The position numbers and the translations under genes are program-made. The notes under the pieces are model-generated. The model did not search any database, was not told the origin of the DNA, and saw nothing but the letters and a program-made list of their open reading frames with translations. Below, piece by piece: positions 14,830 through 23,790 of a stretch of DNA of 64,000 nucleotides; within the stretch, counting starts at the first letter, position 1, and every line of letters begins with the position of its first letter. The DNA is taken from positions 262,569 through 326,568 of the forward strand of contig CADEFT010000004.1 of NCBI GenBank assembly GCA_902826685.1. Reading direction: 5' to 3'. The DNA comes from an uncultured Acidobacteriota bacterium (lineage in GTDB: Bacteria > Acidobacteriota > Terriglobia > Bryobacterales > Bryobacteraceae).

Positions 14830-17775
14830 GTGTGGATTTTTATTCTTCTGCTTGCGCTGATCGGCCCTTCCTGCCGCCGGACCGCTTCCGGCCCGCCGTA
14901 CTCCCCGCAGGAATCGCTGAAGTTGATGAAGGTCGAACCCGGCTTCCGAGTGGAGGCTGTCATCTCCGAACCCGCCATCGTCTCACCGGTGGCGATGGAC
15001 ATCGATGAAGACGGGCGCTGGTGGGTGGTGGAGAATCGCGGGTATCCCCTCAACATCGACAAGGTGGGCCGCATCAAGGTGCTCGAAGACACCAACGGCG
15101 ACGGCGTTCCCGACAAATCCACGCTGTTCGCCGATCAACTGGTGCTGCCTACGGGCATCATGCGCTGGAAGAAGGGCGTGCTGGTCACCGATGCGCCCGA
15201 CCTGCTTTATCTCGAAGACACGGACGGAGACGGGCGTGCCGACGTGCGCCGGCCCGTGCTCACCGGATTCCCTTTTACCAATCCGCAGCACACCGTCAAC
15301 AGCCCTGTTTACGGGCTCGACAACTGGATTTATATCGCGCATGAAAGCCCGACTACGGCGATCATCTTCGCCGATAAGTTCGGCGATCGCGGCAGCGGGG
15401 TGCGCTTTGCCGACAAGCCCGCGAGTGTGTTGAGCGACCGCGGCCGCAACGTTCGCCTCCAACCGGACACCGGCCGGCTGGAGGCGCTTTCCGGCCCGTC
15501 GCAATTCGGCCAGGCCTTCGATGAATATGGCCATCAGTTCGTGCTCAACAACACGTTCCACTCCCGGCACGAAGTGATCGCGGCCCGCTACCTGAAGCGC
15601 AATCCCGACCTTCCGCTGGCCACTTCCGTCCAGAACATCTCCGATCATGGAATGCCCGCCAAGGTCTTTCCACTGGTGGCGCGCCAGCGCGTGGAGATGC
15701 TCACCAACGTCGGTGAATTTACCTCGGCTTGCGGCATCCTCTATTACCTGGGCGGTTCGTTTCCGGAAACCTTCCGCCAGTCGGCCCTGGTGGCCGAGCC
15801 CGCCCACAACCTGGTGCACCGCGATCGCATCGTTCCATCGGGCGCTACGTTTTTGGCGAAACGAACCCAAGAAGGCGCTGAATTCATCGCCTCGGCGGAC
15901 CCTTGGTTCCGCCCGGTGAACTTCTACACGGGCCCGGACGGCGCCATTTACATGCTCGACTATTACCGCCTGGCGATCGAGCATCCGGAATGGATGGCCG
16001 CCTCGGTGAAGCCCGCCGAACTCAATGCCGGTTCGGAGATGGGCCGCATCTATCGCATTGTGCCTGAAAGCCGCACGATGGAGCCGGTAAAGTCGCTGCG
16101 GCTTGGCTCGGCGTCGACACCGGATCTGGTGAATCTGCTGAATCATCGCAACGTCTGGTGGCGGCGCACGGCGCAGCGATTGCTGATGGATCGCAAACTG
16201 GCCGATGCGGCGCCGCTGGTAGCGAAGCAACTCGACTCGCCGAATGCCGCCACGCGCGTGCACGCGCTTTGGACGCTCGATGGGTTGGGCAAGCTCGAAG
16301 ACGCTGCCATCGTCAAGGCGCTGCGCGATCCGGTGGCGGGCGTTCGCGAGATCGCCATCCAGTTGGCTGAGCCCAAGCGCCTGCCCGATGTGCTGGCGCT
16401 GGCCGGCGATCCCGACGAGCGTGTGCGGTTCCAACTGCTTTGCACCTTGGGTTTCTATGACACGGCCGAGGCCAGAGCGGCGCGCGACAAGCTGCTGTTT
16501 GCGGGCATCGAGGACAGATGGATGCAGGTGGCCGCGCTCTCGGCGGGTTCGGGCGAAGCGCGGCGGCTGTTCTCCGTTGCGGCCGGTGAGAAGTGGACCG
16601 CCTCGAAAGGCCGGGCGGAACTGTTCCAGCAAGCCGCCGCCGTCATCGCCGCGCGCCGCAATCCCGCGGAGATTCAGGCCACGCTCGGGCAAGTGGTTTC
16701 CGGTGCGTCGTGGTGGCAGGCGCCGGCGTTGAACGGCATGGCGCAGGCTCTGCGCACCGGCGTGCCGGACCCGGTGAAAGCCGTCGCGCAGCGTCCACTG
16801 CTGGCGCTATTTGCGAGCCCCGATCCGGCGGTGAGGCGCGGCGCCATTCAGCTTCTCGAAACCGTGGGGCTCGATGCTTCAGGCGCTGGAGGGGCCATCG
16901 CCGCCGCGGCCCGGATTGTGGCCGATCCATCGGCCGGCGCCGCGCTACGCGCCGATTCGGTAAGCCTGCTGGCGGTGACCGGCGCCGCCTCGCGTCAGGA
17001 TCTATTCCGCGGTCTTCTGGTTCCGCACGAGCCGGAAGCCGTGCAGATGGCGGCGGCCCGTGCGCTTGGGCGGATCCCGGGCGCCGCTACCGGCGAGTTC
17101 CTGATTCGCAACTGGCGCAACATGACGACGGCCGTTCGCCTGGAAGCCGCCGATGCGATTTACCGCGACCCGGCGCGTCTGCCGCTGGTGCTGGCGGCGC
17201 TGCGCGGCGGCGACATTCAAGCCTGGACGCTCGCTTTCCGCCACAAACGGAATCTCATCATGCACAAGGATCCGGCGGTGCGCGAGGCGGCCCGGCCCTT
17301 GTTGGAGCCGGCGGCAGGCGACCGCGCGCAGGTGATCGCAAAGTATCAGCAGGCGCTCGATCTCAAATCCGACGCCGCGCGGGGCAAACAGGTCTTCGAA
17401 CAGATTTGCAAGAAGTGCCACCAGTTGGATGGCGTTGGCGCCGAAGTGGGCCCCGATCTGGCGACGATGCGCAGCCAGCCCAAGCAGGCGCTGCTCACCG
17501 ATATTCTGAATCCCAGCCAGTCGATCTCGCAAGGGTTCGAAGCTTTCGTCGTCGAAACCACCGGCGGCGCGACTCTCGACGGTGTGATGGGTCCGCAAAC
17601 GCCCGCCACCATCACCCTGCGCCACGAGGAAGGGAAGCAGGATGTAATTCCGCGCAAGGAGATTCGCGAGCTGAGAGTAACCAACCTGTCGGCGATGCCG
17701 GGCGATTTGGAGAAACAGATCGATGTGCAGCAGATGGCGGATCTGCTGGAGTATTTGAAGACCTCACGCTTTTGA
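14830..17775 (+). CDS. PVC-type haem-binding CxxCH protein (dehydrogenase-like propeller, HEAT, cytochrome c)
   Basis: This 981-aa protein starts with GTG and has a hydrophobic leader with a possible lipobox (LLLALIGPSC). The N-terminal ~400 residues form the PVC membrane-bound dehydrogenase propeller (GRWWVVENRGYPL, DTDGDGRADVRRPVL, WIYIAHESP). Residues ~420-840 are HEAT-like helical repeats. The C-terminus has one c-type haem site, CKKCHQLDGVGAEVGPDL, followed by the characteristic region ending in EIRELRVTNLSAMP. Such proteins act in the periplasm, probably in sugar or alcohol oxidation coupled to electron transfer. The substrate is not known. Confidence 0.88.
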   Translation: MWIFILLLALIGPSCRRTASGPPYSPQESLKLMKVEPGFRVEAVISEPAIVSPVAMDIDEDGRWWVVENRGYPLNIDKVGRIKVLEDTNGDGVPDKSTLFADQLVLPTGIMRWKKGVLVTDAPDLLYLEDTDGDGRADVRRPVLTGFPFTNPQHTVNSPVYGLDNWIYIAHESPTTAIIFADKFGDRGSGVRFADKPASVLSDRGRNVRLQPDTGRLEALSGPSQFGQAFDEYGHQFVLNNTFHSRHEVIAARYLKRNPDLPLATSVQNISDHGMPAKVFPLVARQRVEMLTNVGEFTSACGILYYLGGSFPETFRQSALVAEPAHNLVHRDRIVPSGATFLAKRTQEGAEFIASADPWFRPVNFYTGPDGAIYMLDYYRLAIEHPEWMAASVKPAELNAGSEMGRIYRIVPESRTMEPVKSLRLGSASTPDLVNLLNHRNVWWRRTAQRLLMDRKLADAAPLVAKQLDSPNAATRVHALWTLDGLGKLEDAAIVKALRDPVAGVREIAIQLAEPKRLPDVLALAGDPDERVRFQLLCTLGFYDTAEARAARDKLLFAGIEDRWMQVAALSAGSGEARRLFSVAAGEKWTASKGRAELFQQAAAVIAARRNPAEIQATLGQVVSGASWWQAPALNGMAQALRTGVPDPVKAVAQRPLLALFASPDPAVRRGAIQLLETVGLDASGAGGAIAAAARIVADPSAGAALRADSVSLLAVTGAASRQDLFRGLLVPHEPEAVQMAAARALGRIPGAATGEFLIRNWRNMTTAVRLEAADAIYRDPARLPLVLAALRGGDIQAWTLAFRHKRNLIMHKDPAVREAARPLLEPAAGDRAQVIAKYQQALDLKSDAARGKQVFEQICKKCHQLDGVGAEVGPDLATMRSQPKQALLTDILNPSQSISQGFEAFVVETTGGATLDGVMGPQTPATITLRHEEGKQDVIPRKEIRELRVTNLSAMPGDLEKQIDVQQMADLLEYLKTSRF

Positions 17776-17777
17776 AC

Positions 17778-18139
17778 GCGCCGGAGCTGCCCACGAGTTC
17801 CCAACGTCGCCTGAAGGCCGCGCCGGCCTGCTCGGGCAACGCGCCGGAGCTACCGTCGGATTACGATTTTACTGACTTCGCCTGGAGGCCGCGCCGGTCC
17901 ATGCTCGCTCTTGAGGAACTCGGCCGAGCAACGTTGCGGAGCTGCCATCGGTCCACGAGTTCCTGACTTCGCTGGAGGCCGCGCCGGTCCAGGCTCGCTC
18001 TTGAGGAACTTCGCCTGGAGGCCGCGCCGGTCCATGTTGCTATCGAGGAACTCGGCCGAGCAACGTTGCGGAGTTAACATCGGTCCACGAGTTCCTGACT
18101 TCGCTGGAGGCCGCGCCGGCCTGCCCGGGCTCGATCGAA
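17778..18139. repeat. 133-bp imperfect tandem repeat in the gene-free stretch 17776-18199
   Basis: Two copies of a ~133-bp unit lie head to tail (17874-18006 and 18007-18139), with a degenerate partial copy before them. Each unit contains TGGAGGCCGCGCCGG twice, plus GGAACTCGGCCGAGCAACG and CGGTCCACGAGTTCCTGAC. Open frames on both strands here (such as 17911-18408) only translate the repeat. No promoter or RNA fold is obvious in the remaining ~60 bp before the next gene. Confidence 0.75.
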
Positions 18140-18199
18140 GTTCCCCGATCTTGTCGGTGGAACGCGCGCCGCCTCGGCGCCGCGGGAGAGCGCGGGCCG

Positions 18200-19531
18200 C
18201 TAGGATCGCGACAGGCCGAGCGCACGGATCTTCTTGTGAAGGCTGGTGCGCTCCATGCCGAGCGCGCGGGAAGCGGCGGAGACGTTCCAGTCGCTTTGGT
18301 CGAGAGCGCGGAGAATGTGGTCGCGCTCGGCGGCTTCGCGCGCTTCGTGCAGAGATGACTTCGGCCCCGTTTCCCGCGCCAGACGGAGCTCCACGGGCAG
18401 AGCGGTAGGCGGAATGCGGTCGCCTGGTGTCAGGATCGCCATACGTTCGACGGTGTTGCGCAGCTCCCGCGCGTTGCCGGGCCAGTGGTAATCGGCCAGG
18501 GCGTCGAGGACGGGATCTTCGAAACAACGGGCGCGGAAATTGTTGCGGCGGCAGAACTCGTCGAGGAAGTATTCGGCCATGGCGCGCACGTCGCCGGGCC
18601 GTTCGCGCAGCGCGGGCACGCGGATGGGAACGACGCAAAGGCGGTAGTAGAGATCCTCGCGGAACCTCTCTTTGGCCACCATGTCTTCCAGGTTGCGGTT
18701 CGTGGCGGCCACTACGCGAACGCTGACGCGTATCGGCTTTTCTCCACCGACGCGATGAAACTCACCTTCCTGCAGCACTCGTAGCAACTTCGCCTGCGAA
18801 GCCGGATGCAGGTCGCCCACTTCGTCAAGGAACAGCGTACCGGAATCGGCCAGCTCGAACTTGCCGCGCCGCGCCGCCGTGGCGCCGGTGAACGAGCCTT
18901 TCTCATGGCCGAACAGTTCGCTTTCGATCAATTCATTGGGTATGGCGGCGCAATTGACCTTGACGAACGGACCGGAGGCGAACGGGCTCTGCTGGTGAAT
19001 GTGCGCGGCGAGCAGTTCCTTGCCGGTGCCCGATTCGCCGATCAGCAGCACGCGCGCATCGGACCGGGCGGCGAGTGTCGCCTGTTCGAGCACGCCGCGG
19101 AAGGCGGGCGAATCGCCGATCATGCGCGGCGCGGCGCCAACCATTTCGCGCAGGCGTTCATTCTCACGTTCGAGCGTGCGCCGCTCGAGCGCGCGGCGCA
19201 CCGCGATCAGCACGCGTTCCCGCGCCAGCGGCTTTTCAAGAAAATCGAAGGCGCCGATGCGAACGGCCTCCACCGCGTCGGCGATGGTGCCGTGACCGGA
19301 AATCATGATCACCGGGGCCGCGGTGCCTTGCGCCTTCAGCTTGCGCAGCAGATCGATGCCGCTGCCGTCGGGCAGGCGGACATCGAGCAGGTATAGATCG
19401 CCGCGCGCCTCGGCAAACTCGGCCGCCGACCGGAAAACCGCCGTTGTGAAGCCTTCGCCTTCGAGGATCAGCCGCAGCGACCGGCCAATATTCTCTTCGT
19501 CGTCAACGATTACGATGCGTGGTGCGCCCAT
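18200..19531 (-). CDS. NtrC-family sigma-54-dependent response regulator (NtrX-like)
   Basis: This 443-aa protein has a receiver domain (IVIVDDEENIG, phosphoacceptor Asp in YLLDVRLPDGSGIDLL, Lys in FLEKPLA). The AAA+ sigma-54 domain follows: Walker A GESGTGKE, the GSFTGA loop that contacts sigma-54, Walker B GTLFLDEVGD, and WPGNARELRN. A Fis-type HTH ends the protein (NVSAASRALGMERTSLHKKI). ATG 19531 is chosen because it begins MGAPRIVIVDDEE; it overlaps the end of the kinase gene by 22 bp, so the two form one operon. It would activate RpoN promoters in response to the kinase. Confidence 0.92.
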   Translation of the reverse strand: MGAPRIVIVDDEENIGRSLRLILEGEGFTTAVFRSAAEFAEARGDLYLLDVRLPDGSGIDLLRKLKAQGTAAPVIMISGHGTIADAVEAVRIGAFDFLEKPLARERVLIAVRRALERRTLERENERLREMVGAAPRMIGDSPAFRGVLEQATLAARSDARVLLIGESGTGKELLAAHIHQQSPFASGPFVKVNCAAIPNELIESELFGHEKGSFTGATAARRGKFELADSGTLFLDEVGDLHPASQAKLLRVLQEGEFHRVGGEKPIRVSVRVVAATNRNLEDMVAKERFREDLYYRLCVVPIRVPALRERPGDVRAMAEYFLDEFCRRNNFRARCFEDPVLDALADYHWPGNARELRNTVERMAILTPGDRIPPTALPVELRLARETGPKSSLHEAREAAERDHILRALDQSDWNVSAASRALGMERTSLHKKIRALGLSRS

Positions 19532-20928
19532 GTCTCCTCGGATTCGCGCAGCGTCACGCGGAAGGCCGCGCCGCCCAGTTCGCCGTCGATCAGGCAAATG
19601 TCGCCGCCCGAAAGAAGAGCGCTTTTACGGGCGATGGAAAGGCCCAGGCCCATGCCGGTTTTCTTGAACGAGATGGTCGGCTGAAACAGCGTCTCTCGCG
19701 CGTGCGGGCTCAAGCCTGGGCCCGAATCGTGCACCTCCAGGTAAACGCTGCCGTTCAGGGCAGACGTACGGCAAAGCACCACGCCTCCCCCGCCGGCGGC
19801 TTCGGCGGCGTTTTCCATCAGATTTGTGAGAATGGCGCGCACCAGGTCTTCATCGCCGCGCGCGATGGGATGGCCCCCCGCCAGGCGCAGGTCATACACG
19901 ACGCCGGGATGGGCGGCGCGCAGAAAACCGGCGCGCTCTTCACAGATCGCATTCACGTCGAGGATGGCGGAGTTTACCGGCGGTTCGGCCGCCAGATCGG
20001 AGAAGGCGCGCACGCGCCGTTCCAGACGGTTCACCTCGTCGACGATGATCTGCGCGGCCTGATCGAAGAAGGCGCGGCTCTCGGGCGCCGCTCTCCGCTG
20101 CCGGGCGGCCATCTCTTCGACGGTGAGGCGAATGGGCGTAAGCGAATTCTTGACCTCATGGGCCATCTTGCGTCCCAGCGCCTGCCAGGAAGAAAGATGG
20201 GTGAGCATGACCAGCCGTTCCCGGCTTTGTTGCAACTGCCCGGCCATATGGTTGAAGGCTTCGAGCGCGGCGCCGATTTCATCCTTGCGGCCGGTTTCGA
20301 CACGTGTCGCGAAATCGCCCGCGGCCAGCCGCTGCAAAGCGTCGGTGAGTTTCTGCACGGGGCGCGAGATGCGATGCGCGAAAAAGACGATGACGGCGAT
20401 CGAAAGCGCGCCGATGGTGGCCGCCAGCAGAAGCAGCGTGGTTAGGAAGCCGCGGCGGATATCGCGCGTGCGGGATTTTTCCACTCGTGTGCGGGCCTTG
20501 GCCAGCAGCGAGGATACTTCGCTCATGCGCATCGCCCCCAGCGTCCGGCTATAGCGCGCCACCCCCTCCGGCGTACGCACCAGGTAGTGCAACTGGTTGT
20601 CCATCGAGGAGGCCAGTTGGAACCGCCGCTGTTCGCCGCTTTCCCAGAACACGACCAGATCGGGCGGCCATTCGGCGCGCTTGGTCAACAGAAATTTGCG
20701 CGGGAGGGCGCGGCCCGCCTCCACGTCCAGGCGCAGCAGATCGCGCGACTGCTGATAGAACTCGCGCGCCGTACGTTCGAGCGCCACCGAAAGCTCTTCC
20801 ACTTCGGTGGTGGTGGAAAGCGACAGGCTGTGCTCGAGCAAGGAAGTAGTGATCCACAGCGAGATGCCAAGCGGCGCCAGCGTGGCCAGAAGGAAGGCGA
20901 GCACGAGTCTGCTGCGGAGCCGGTTCAT
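19510..20928 (-). CDS. NtrY-like membrane sensor histidine kinase
   Basis: This 472-aa protein has a first membrane helix (LVLAFLLATLAPLGISLWI), a periplasmic sensor of about 120 residues and a second helix (TTLLLLAATIGALSIAVIVFF). A HAMP linker and the HisKA phosphoacceptor (ALGRKMAHEVKNSLTPI) follow, then the ATPase with N box NLMENAAEAA, G1 DSGPGLS and G2 TGMGLGLSIA. It would phosphorylate the NtrC-like regulator encoded directly downstream. The ATG at 20928 overlaps the DUF4390 stop by 4 bp. The in-frame upstream extension to 21684 is only a shadow. Confidence 0.92.
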   Translation of the reverse strand: MNRLRSRLVLAFLLATLAPLGISLWITTSLLEHSLSLSTTTEVEELSVALERTAREFYQQSRDLLRLDVEAGRALPRKFLLTKRAEWPPDLVVFWESGEQRRFQLASSMDNQLHYLVRTPEGVARYSRTLGAMRMSEVSSLLAKARTRVEKSRTRDIRRGFLTTLLLLAATIGALSIAVIVFFAHRISRPVQKLTDALQRLAAGDFATRVETGRKDEIGAALEAFNHMAGQLQQSRERLVMLTHLSSWQALGRKMAHEVKNSLTPIRLTVEEMAARQRRAAPESRAFFDQAAQIIVDEVNRLERRVRAFSDLAAEPPVNSAILDVNAICEERAGFLRAAHPGVVYDLRLAGGHPIARGDEDLVRAILTNLMENAAEAAGGGGVVLCRTSALNGSVYLEVHDSGPGLSPHARETLFQPTISFKKTGMGLGLSIARKSALLSGGDICLIDGELGGAAFRVTLRESEETWAHHAS

Positions 20929-21500
20929 TGTTCCCGAATATCGTTGAGACGCAGCGGCCCCTGCCTCAGGTTCCAGCGCGCCTGCTGCGGGCGCGGCTGA
21001 CGGCTGAAGATTTCCACCAGCGCCGTCAGGCTGATGCCGGCATCGCCGGGCTCGGGCCGTTCGCGCGGATCTTCGGCGCGGACTTCCAGTTGTACTGTAA
21101 CGTTGCGGTCCGGCGCGATGCCTTCGGTGGCCACGGCGAGGTGGTCGAGGCACCAGGCTTCGGCGGCCGCGCGGGGCAGTTGAGACGATTGCTTGCGGGG
21201 TGAACGGTCGCGCTCCAGACGGGCCACGGAAAAGCGCTCCTCCCATAAATCGTAGCTGAACACGAAGCGTTCGAGGGAGCGCTTCAAGGGGACGCCGGCC
21301 GCGCTGACGGTGAGCGCGAAATCGAAAACGACGGTGTTGCCGTCGCGCAGCCGGTCCATGGCGCGGCCGGCGACGATCTGCAGTGCCGGCGCCGAGACGC
21401 GGAGATGCGTTCCGTTCCAGACGGACTTCATCTCCTGCCCGATCAGGGCATAGGGAATGAACGCCGATCCGGCGACGATGGCGTAGAGCGCGCGGCGCAT
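20925..21500 (-). CDS. DUF4390-like protein
   Basis: This 191-aa protein has an N-terminal hydrophobic segment (LYAIVAGSAFIPYAL) and then alternating beta strands (LRVSAPALQIVAG, NTVVFDFALTVSA, RFVFSYDLWEERFSV). DUF4390 proteins commonly sit directly before NtrY-like kinases, as here. They are probably periplasmic or inner-membrane-attached ligands or modulators of the sensor. The gene starts immediately after the stop of the beta-barrel gene and overlaps the kinase by 4 bp. Function not demonstrated. Confidence 0.75.
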   Translation of the reverse strand: MRRALYAIVAGSAFIPYALIGQEMKSVWNGTHLRVSAPALQIVAGRAMDRLRDGNTVVFDFALTVSAAGVPLKRSLERFVFSYDLWEERFSVARLERDRSPRKQSSQLPRAAAEAWCLDHLAVATEGIAPDRNVTVQLEVRAEDPRERPEPGDAGISLTALVEIFSRQPRPQQARWNLRQGPLRLNDIREQ

Positions 21501-22745
21501 TTAGAAATTCATTCCGAGGATGAAGATCGGTTCCGCGCGGCCGTTTTTCAGCGGGAAGGCGACCAGCAGGGACAGTTTGTCCTTGCCCGCGCCTTTCGCC
21601 AATCCGGCGGCCAGCGAGTGCAGTACCTTGCCTCCTTGCGCGCGATCGTGAACGGTGCCGGTGTCGTAAACCACCCGGACCCACTTGTGACGGTACTCGA
21701 GCGATCCGTGCGCCATGCGGCTGCCGCCGAGCGGCGCCACATCGTACTTGTTGTAGCCGCGCAGGGTGGTGGAATTGCCCAGGATGAAGCGGTCAAACAG
21801 CGGCGCGCGGCCGGCGATGTACCCGGCGGTGAACTGGGCGGCGACCTCGTCGTCGCCCATCTTCCATCCGTAGCGCGCCTCAAAGGCATGGCGCGTGTAC
21901 GAAAGATCGGATCCAAGAGAGGTGGTGGCCGCGCGCAGGTTATAGCCTGCTTCAACGTCGTGACGTCCCAGATTTGAAGGCTCGATACGCCGCTGAAGGC
22001 GCAGAGAAGTCACCAGCGCATTCGAGCTCTCAAATCGCGCGGCCGGAAACTGAGTCTGAAATTGTTGCAGGCTGACGCCGGCGGAGACCGTGAGACCGGG
22101 AACGGGCTCCACCAGAACGCCTGGCTCGATCTGAAGACGAGTGCGGTAGATGCCGTAGGTATCGTGCGGCTGGGAGGCGAGCGCCGCCTCGACGGCCGGA
22201 TTCCATTGCGCCCGCCAGGAGCCCACGGTGAACCCGGCCCGCACCCTGCCATCGGCCAAGTTGCGATGATAGCCGCCGCGGACGCCGGAGTAACGTTCCA
22301 CCAGCCGGTCGTTGTCGGTCATGAGGCCGATCGCGACGTCATGCCGCTCATTGCCGAATTTGGCGTCGGCGCCGAAAGAAAAATTCTGCTTCGAATGATA
22401 GATGAGGCGGGGCAGCACGACGTCCTGCTCGCGGCGCGCGCGCAGCACTTCGTAGACCAGCCGGATGCTTTCGGGATTGGTGCCCTTGGTGATCTTCTGC
22501 ACCACGCGGTAGCCGCGCAGCTCGGCGCGGATCTTCCGCGAGATCCGGTCCACCGCTTCCTGGCTGAACTTGATACCGACCAGTTTACCCATCTCCTCCC
22601 GCACCGGCGTGCTCAGCTTGCGTTGGTACTTGGGCGGAAACTCGACCGATTCGACGGTGTAACGCGAGTTGACGTTTGGATCGGGTTCGCGGTTCCAGGC
22701 CGGAACCGCGGCCAGCAGAAGAAGCACAATCACCGCTACGGGCAT
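21501..22745 (-). CDS. Omp85/TamA-like outer-membrane beta-barrel protein
   Basis: This 414-aa protein has a signal peptide (MPVAVIVLLLLAAVPAW) and one POTRA-like region (YTVESVEFPPKYQRKLSTP ... IRLVYEV). A C-terminal barrel follows with amphipathic strands and ends in aromatic Phe (PIFILGMNF), the outer-membrane targeting signal. The sequence LRGYNKYDVAPLGG is the conserved R-G-Y/F barrel motif. It is first in an operon with DUF4390 and an NtrYX-like pair, which suggests the two-component system reports on envelope state. ATG 22745 is chosen for the signal peptide; an in-frame start at 22832 is less likely. Confidence 0.8.
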   Translation of the reverse strand: MPVAVIVLLLLAAVPAWNREPDPNVNSRYTVESVEFPPKYQRKLSTPVREEMGKLVGIKFSQEAVDRISRKIRAELRGYRVVQKITKGTNPESIRLVYEVLRARREQDVVLPRLIYHSKQNFSFGADAKFGNERHDVAIGLMTDNDRLVERYSGVRGGYHRNLADGRVRAGFTVGSWRAQWNPAVEAALASQPHDTYGIYRTRLQIEPGVLVEPVPGLTVSAGVSLQQFQTQFPAARFESSNALVTSLRLQRRIEPSNLGRHDVEAGYNLRAATTSLGSDLSYTRHAFEARYGWKMGDDEVAAQFTAGYIAGRAPLFDRFILGNSTTLRGYNKYDVAPLGGSRMAHGSLEYRHKWVRVVYDTGTVHDRAQGGKVLHSLAAGLAKGAGKDKLSLLVAFPLKNGRAEPIFILGMNF

Positions 22746-22847
22746 GCCTTCAGGAATGCACTTGGAGGGCCAGTGGCTAAGCCGTTGAATCGGCAGGGGC
22801 GAAGCCGGGTGGGAGGTGTGAGCCGGAAGCACAGGTGTGCCGGGCTC

Positions 22848-22888
22848 AAAAAAAATCTGGCGGCCCGGGCCAAGCCCAGAACCGCCAG
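22848..22888 (-). terminator. Rho-independent terminator of the Crp-family gene
   Basis: On the minus strand the stem CTGGCGG (22888-22882) pairs with CCGCCAG (22863-22857) and is followed by A and eight T residues (complement of the A run 22855-22848). The hairpin begins about 31 bp past the stop at 22920. Confidence 0.85.
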
Positions 22889-22919
22889 TGCTTAACGGAA
22901 CTCGAGCAAAACGGAAAGT

Positions 22920-23621
22920 CTAGGGCGTGGTCGCCGATTTCGCTTTGGGGCTTTCGGCGGCGCTGCGCAGCGACGTGGGACTTGAAACCACCAGGCGGCG
23001 GCGTCCCAGGGCCACCAGTCCGCGGCGGGCCAGGGCATTCAAAGTGCTGGACGTTGTCTCGCGGGTGGCGCCCACCAGGCTGGCGATTTCCCCTTGCGAG
23101 AAGTGGATGGTGTAGCCGCCCTGATCTTCCGGCTGACGGACGCCGACGGCTTCGGCCAGCTCAGCCAGGTAAAACAGAATACGGTGTTCCACGTCACGCA
23201 TGAGAAGTAATTCGACCTTCTGTTCCAGGTCCTGCTCACGGCGGGCGATGAGCTCAGCGATCAGCTTCCAGCTGTCCACGTTGGCGTTGCAGAAGCGAAG
23301 AAATATGTCCTTTGGTACGATAGAAATGCAAGCTTCCTGAATAACCTCGGAAGTCGAATGGCGGAACCCGCCCAACAGCAGGGCCTCCTCGCCGAAAATC
23401 TCGCCGGGGCGAACCAGGTTCAGTAGTACTTCCTTGTTCTCCGGACCATGCTTCACGATCTTGACAAGACCGGACTCCAGAAAAAATACGCTATCGGCGG
23501 CGTTTCCTGCAGAGTATAGAATCGTGAATCTGCGGCACTGCATGATTCGCGTAACTCCCTCCATTGGGAGGAGTTGTTCCCTCATGAGTGCGGCAAACGA
23601 TGGAACGCGTGTTGGATGCAT
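22920..23621 (-). CDS. Crp/Fnr-family transcriptional regulator
   Basis: This 233-aa protein has an N-terminal cyclic-nucleotide-binding fold (GNAADSVFFLESGLVKIV, LVRPGEIFGEEALLLGG) and a C-terminal winged helix (YTIHFSQGEIASLVGATRETTSSTLNALARRGLV). There is no Fnr-type N-terminal four-cysteine cluster, so direct oxygen sensing by Fe-S is unlikely. The ligand is not readable, although PGEIFGE preserves the phosphate-binding loop region. ATG 23621 with AGGGAG upstream is chosen over the adjacent TTG 23624. A terminator follows the gene. Confidence 0.9.
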   Translation of the reverse strand: MHPTRVPSFAALMREQLLPMEGVTRIMQCRRFTILYSAGNAADSVFFLESGLVKIVKHGPENKEVLLNLVRPGEIFGEEALLLGGFRHSTSEVIQEACISIVPKDIFLRFCNANVDSWKLIAELIARREQDLEQKVELLLMRDVEHRILFYLAELAEAVGVRQPEDQGGYTIHFSQGEIASLVGATRETTSSTLNALARRGLVALGRRRLVVSSPTSLRSAAESPKAKSATTP

Positions 23622-23790
23622 CAAGGCTCCCTGTAATCGCTATGGTAGACCTTCGCCATGACGGACCCCGTGTCATAGTTCGATGACTCATGGTACCGCA
23701 TAGGAAGAGAAAACACAAAGTATTACAATGGTTCATCGGCGGGAGTTGTAGGGGGATTTTGCGCCTTTTTCGGGGGTATTTCTTTTCACA

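Noticed and set aside
14983..16692. 569-aa minus-strand frame opposite the haem protein gene
   Set aside because: Shadow of the PVC-type gene; no domain.
17850..18638. Long open frames on both strands across the repeat (for example 17911-18408)
   Set aside because: They translate the tandem repeat into low-complexity Arg/Ala-rich protein and overlap the NtrC gene antisense; no start signal or domain.
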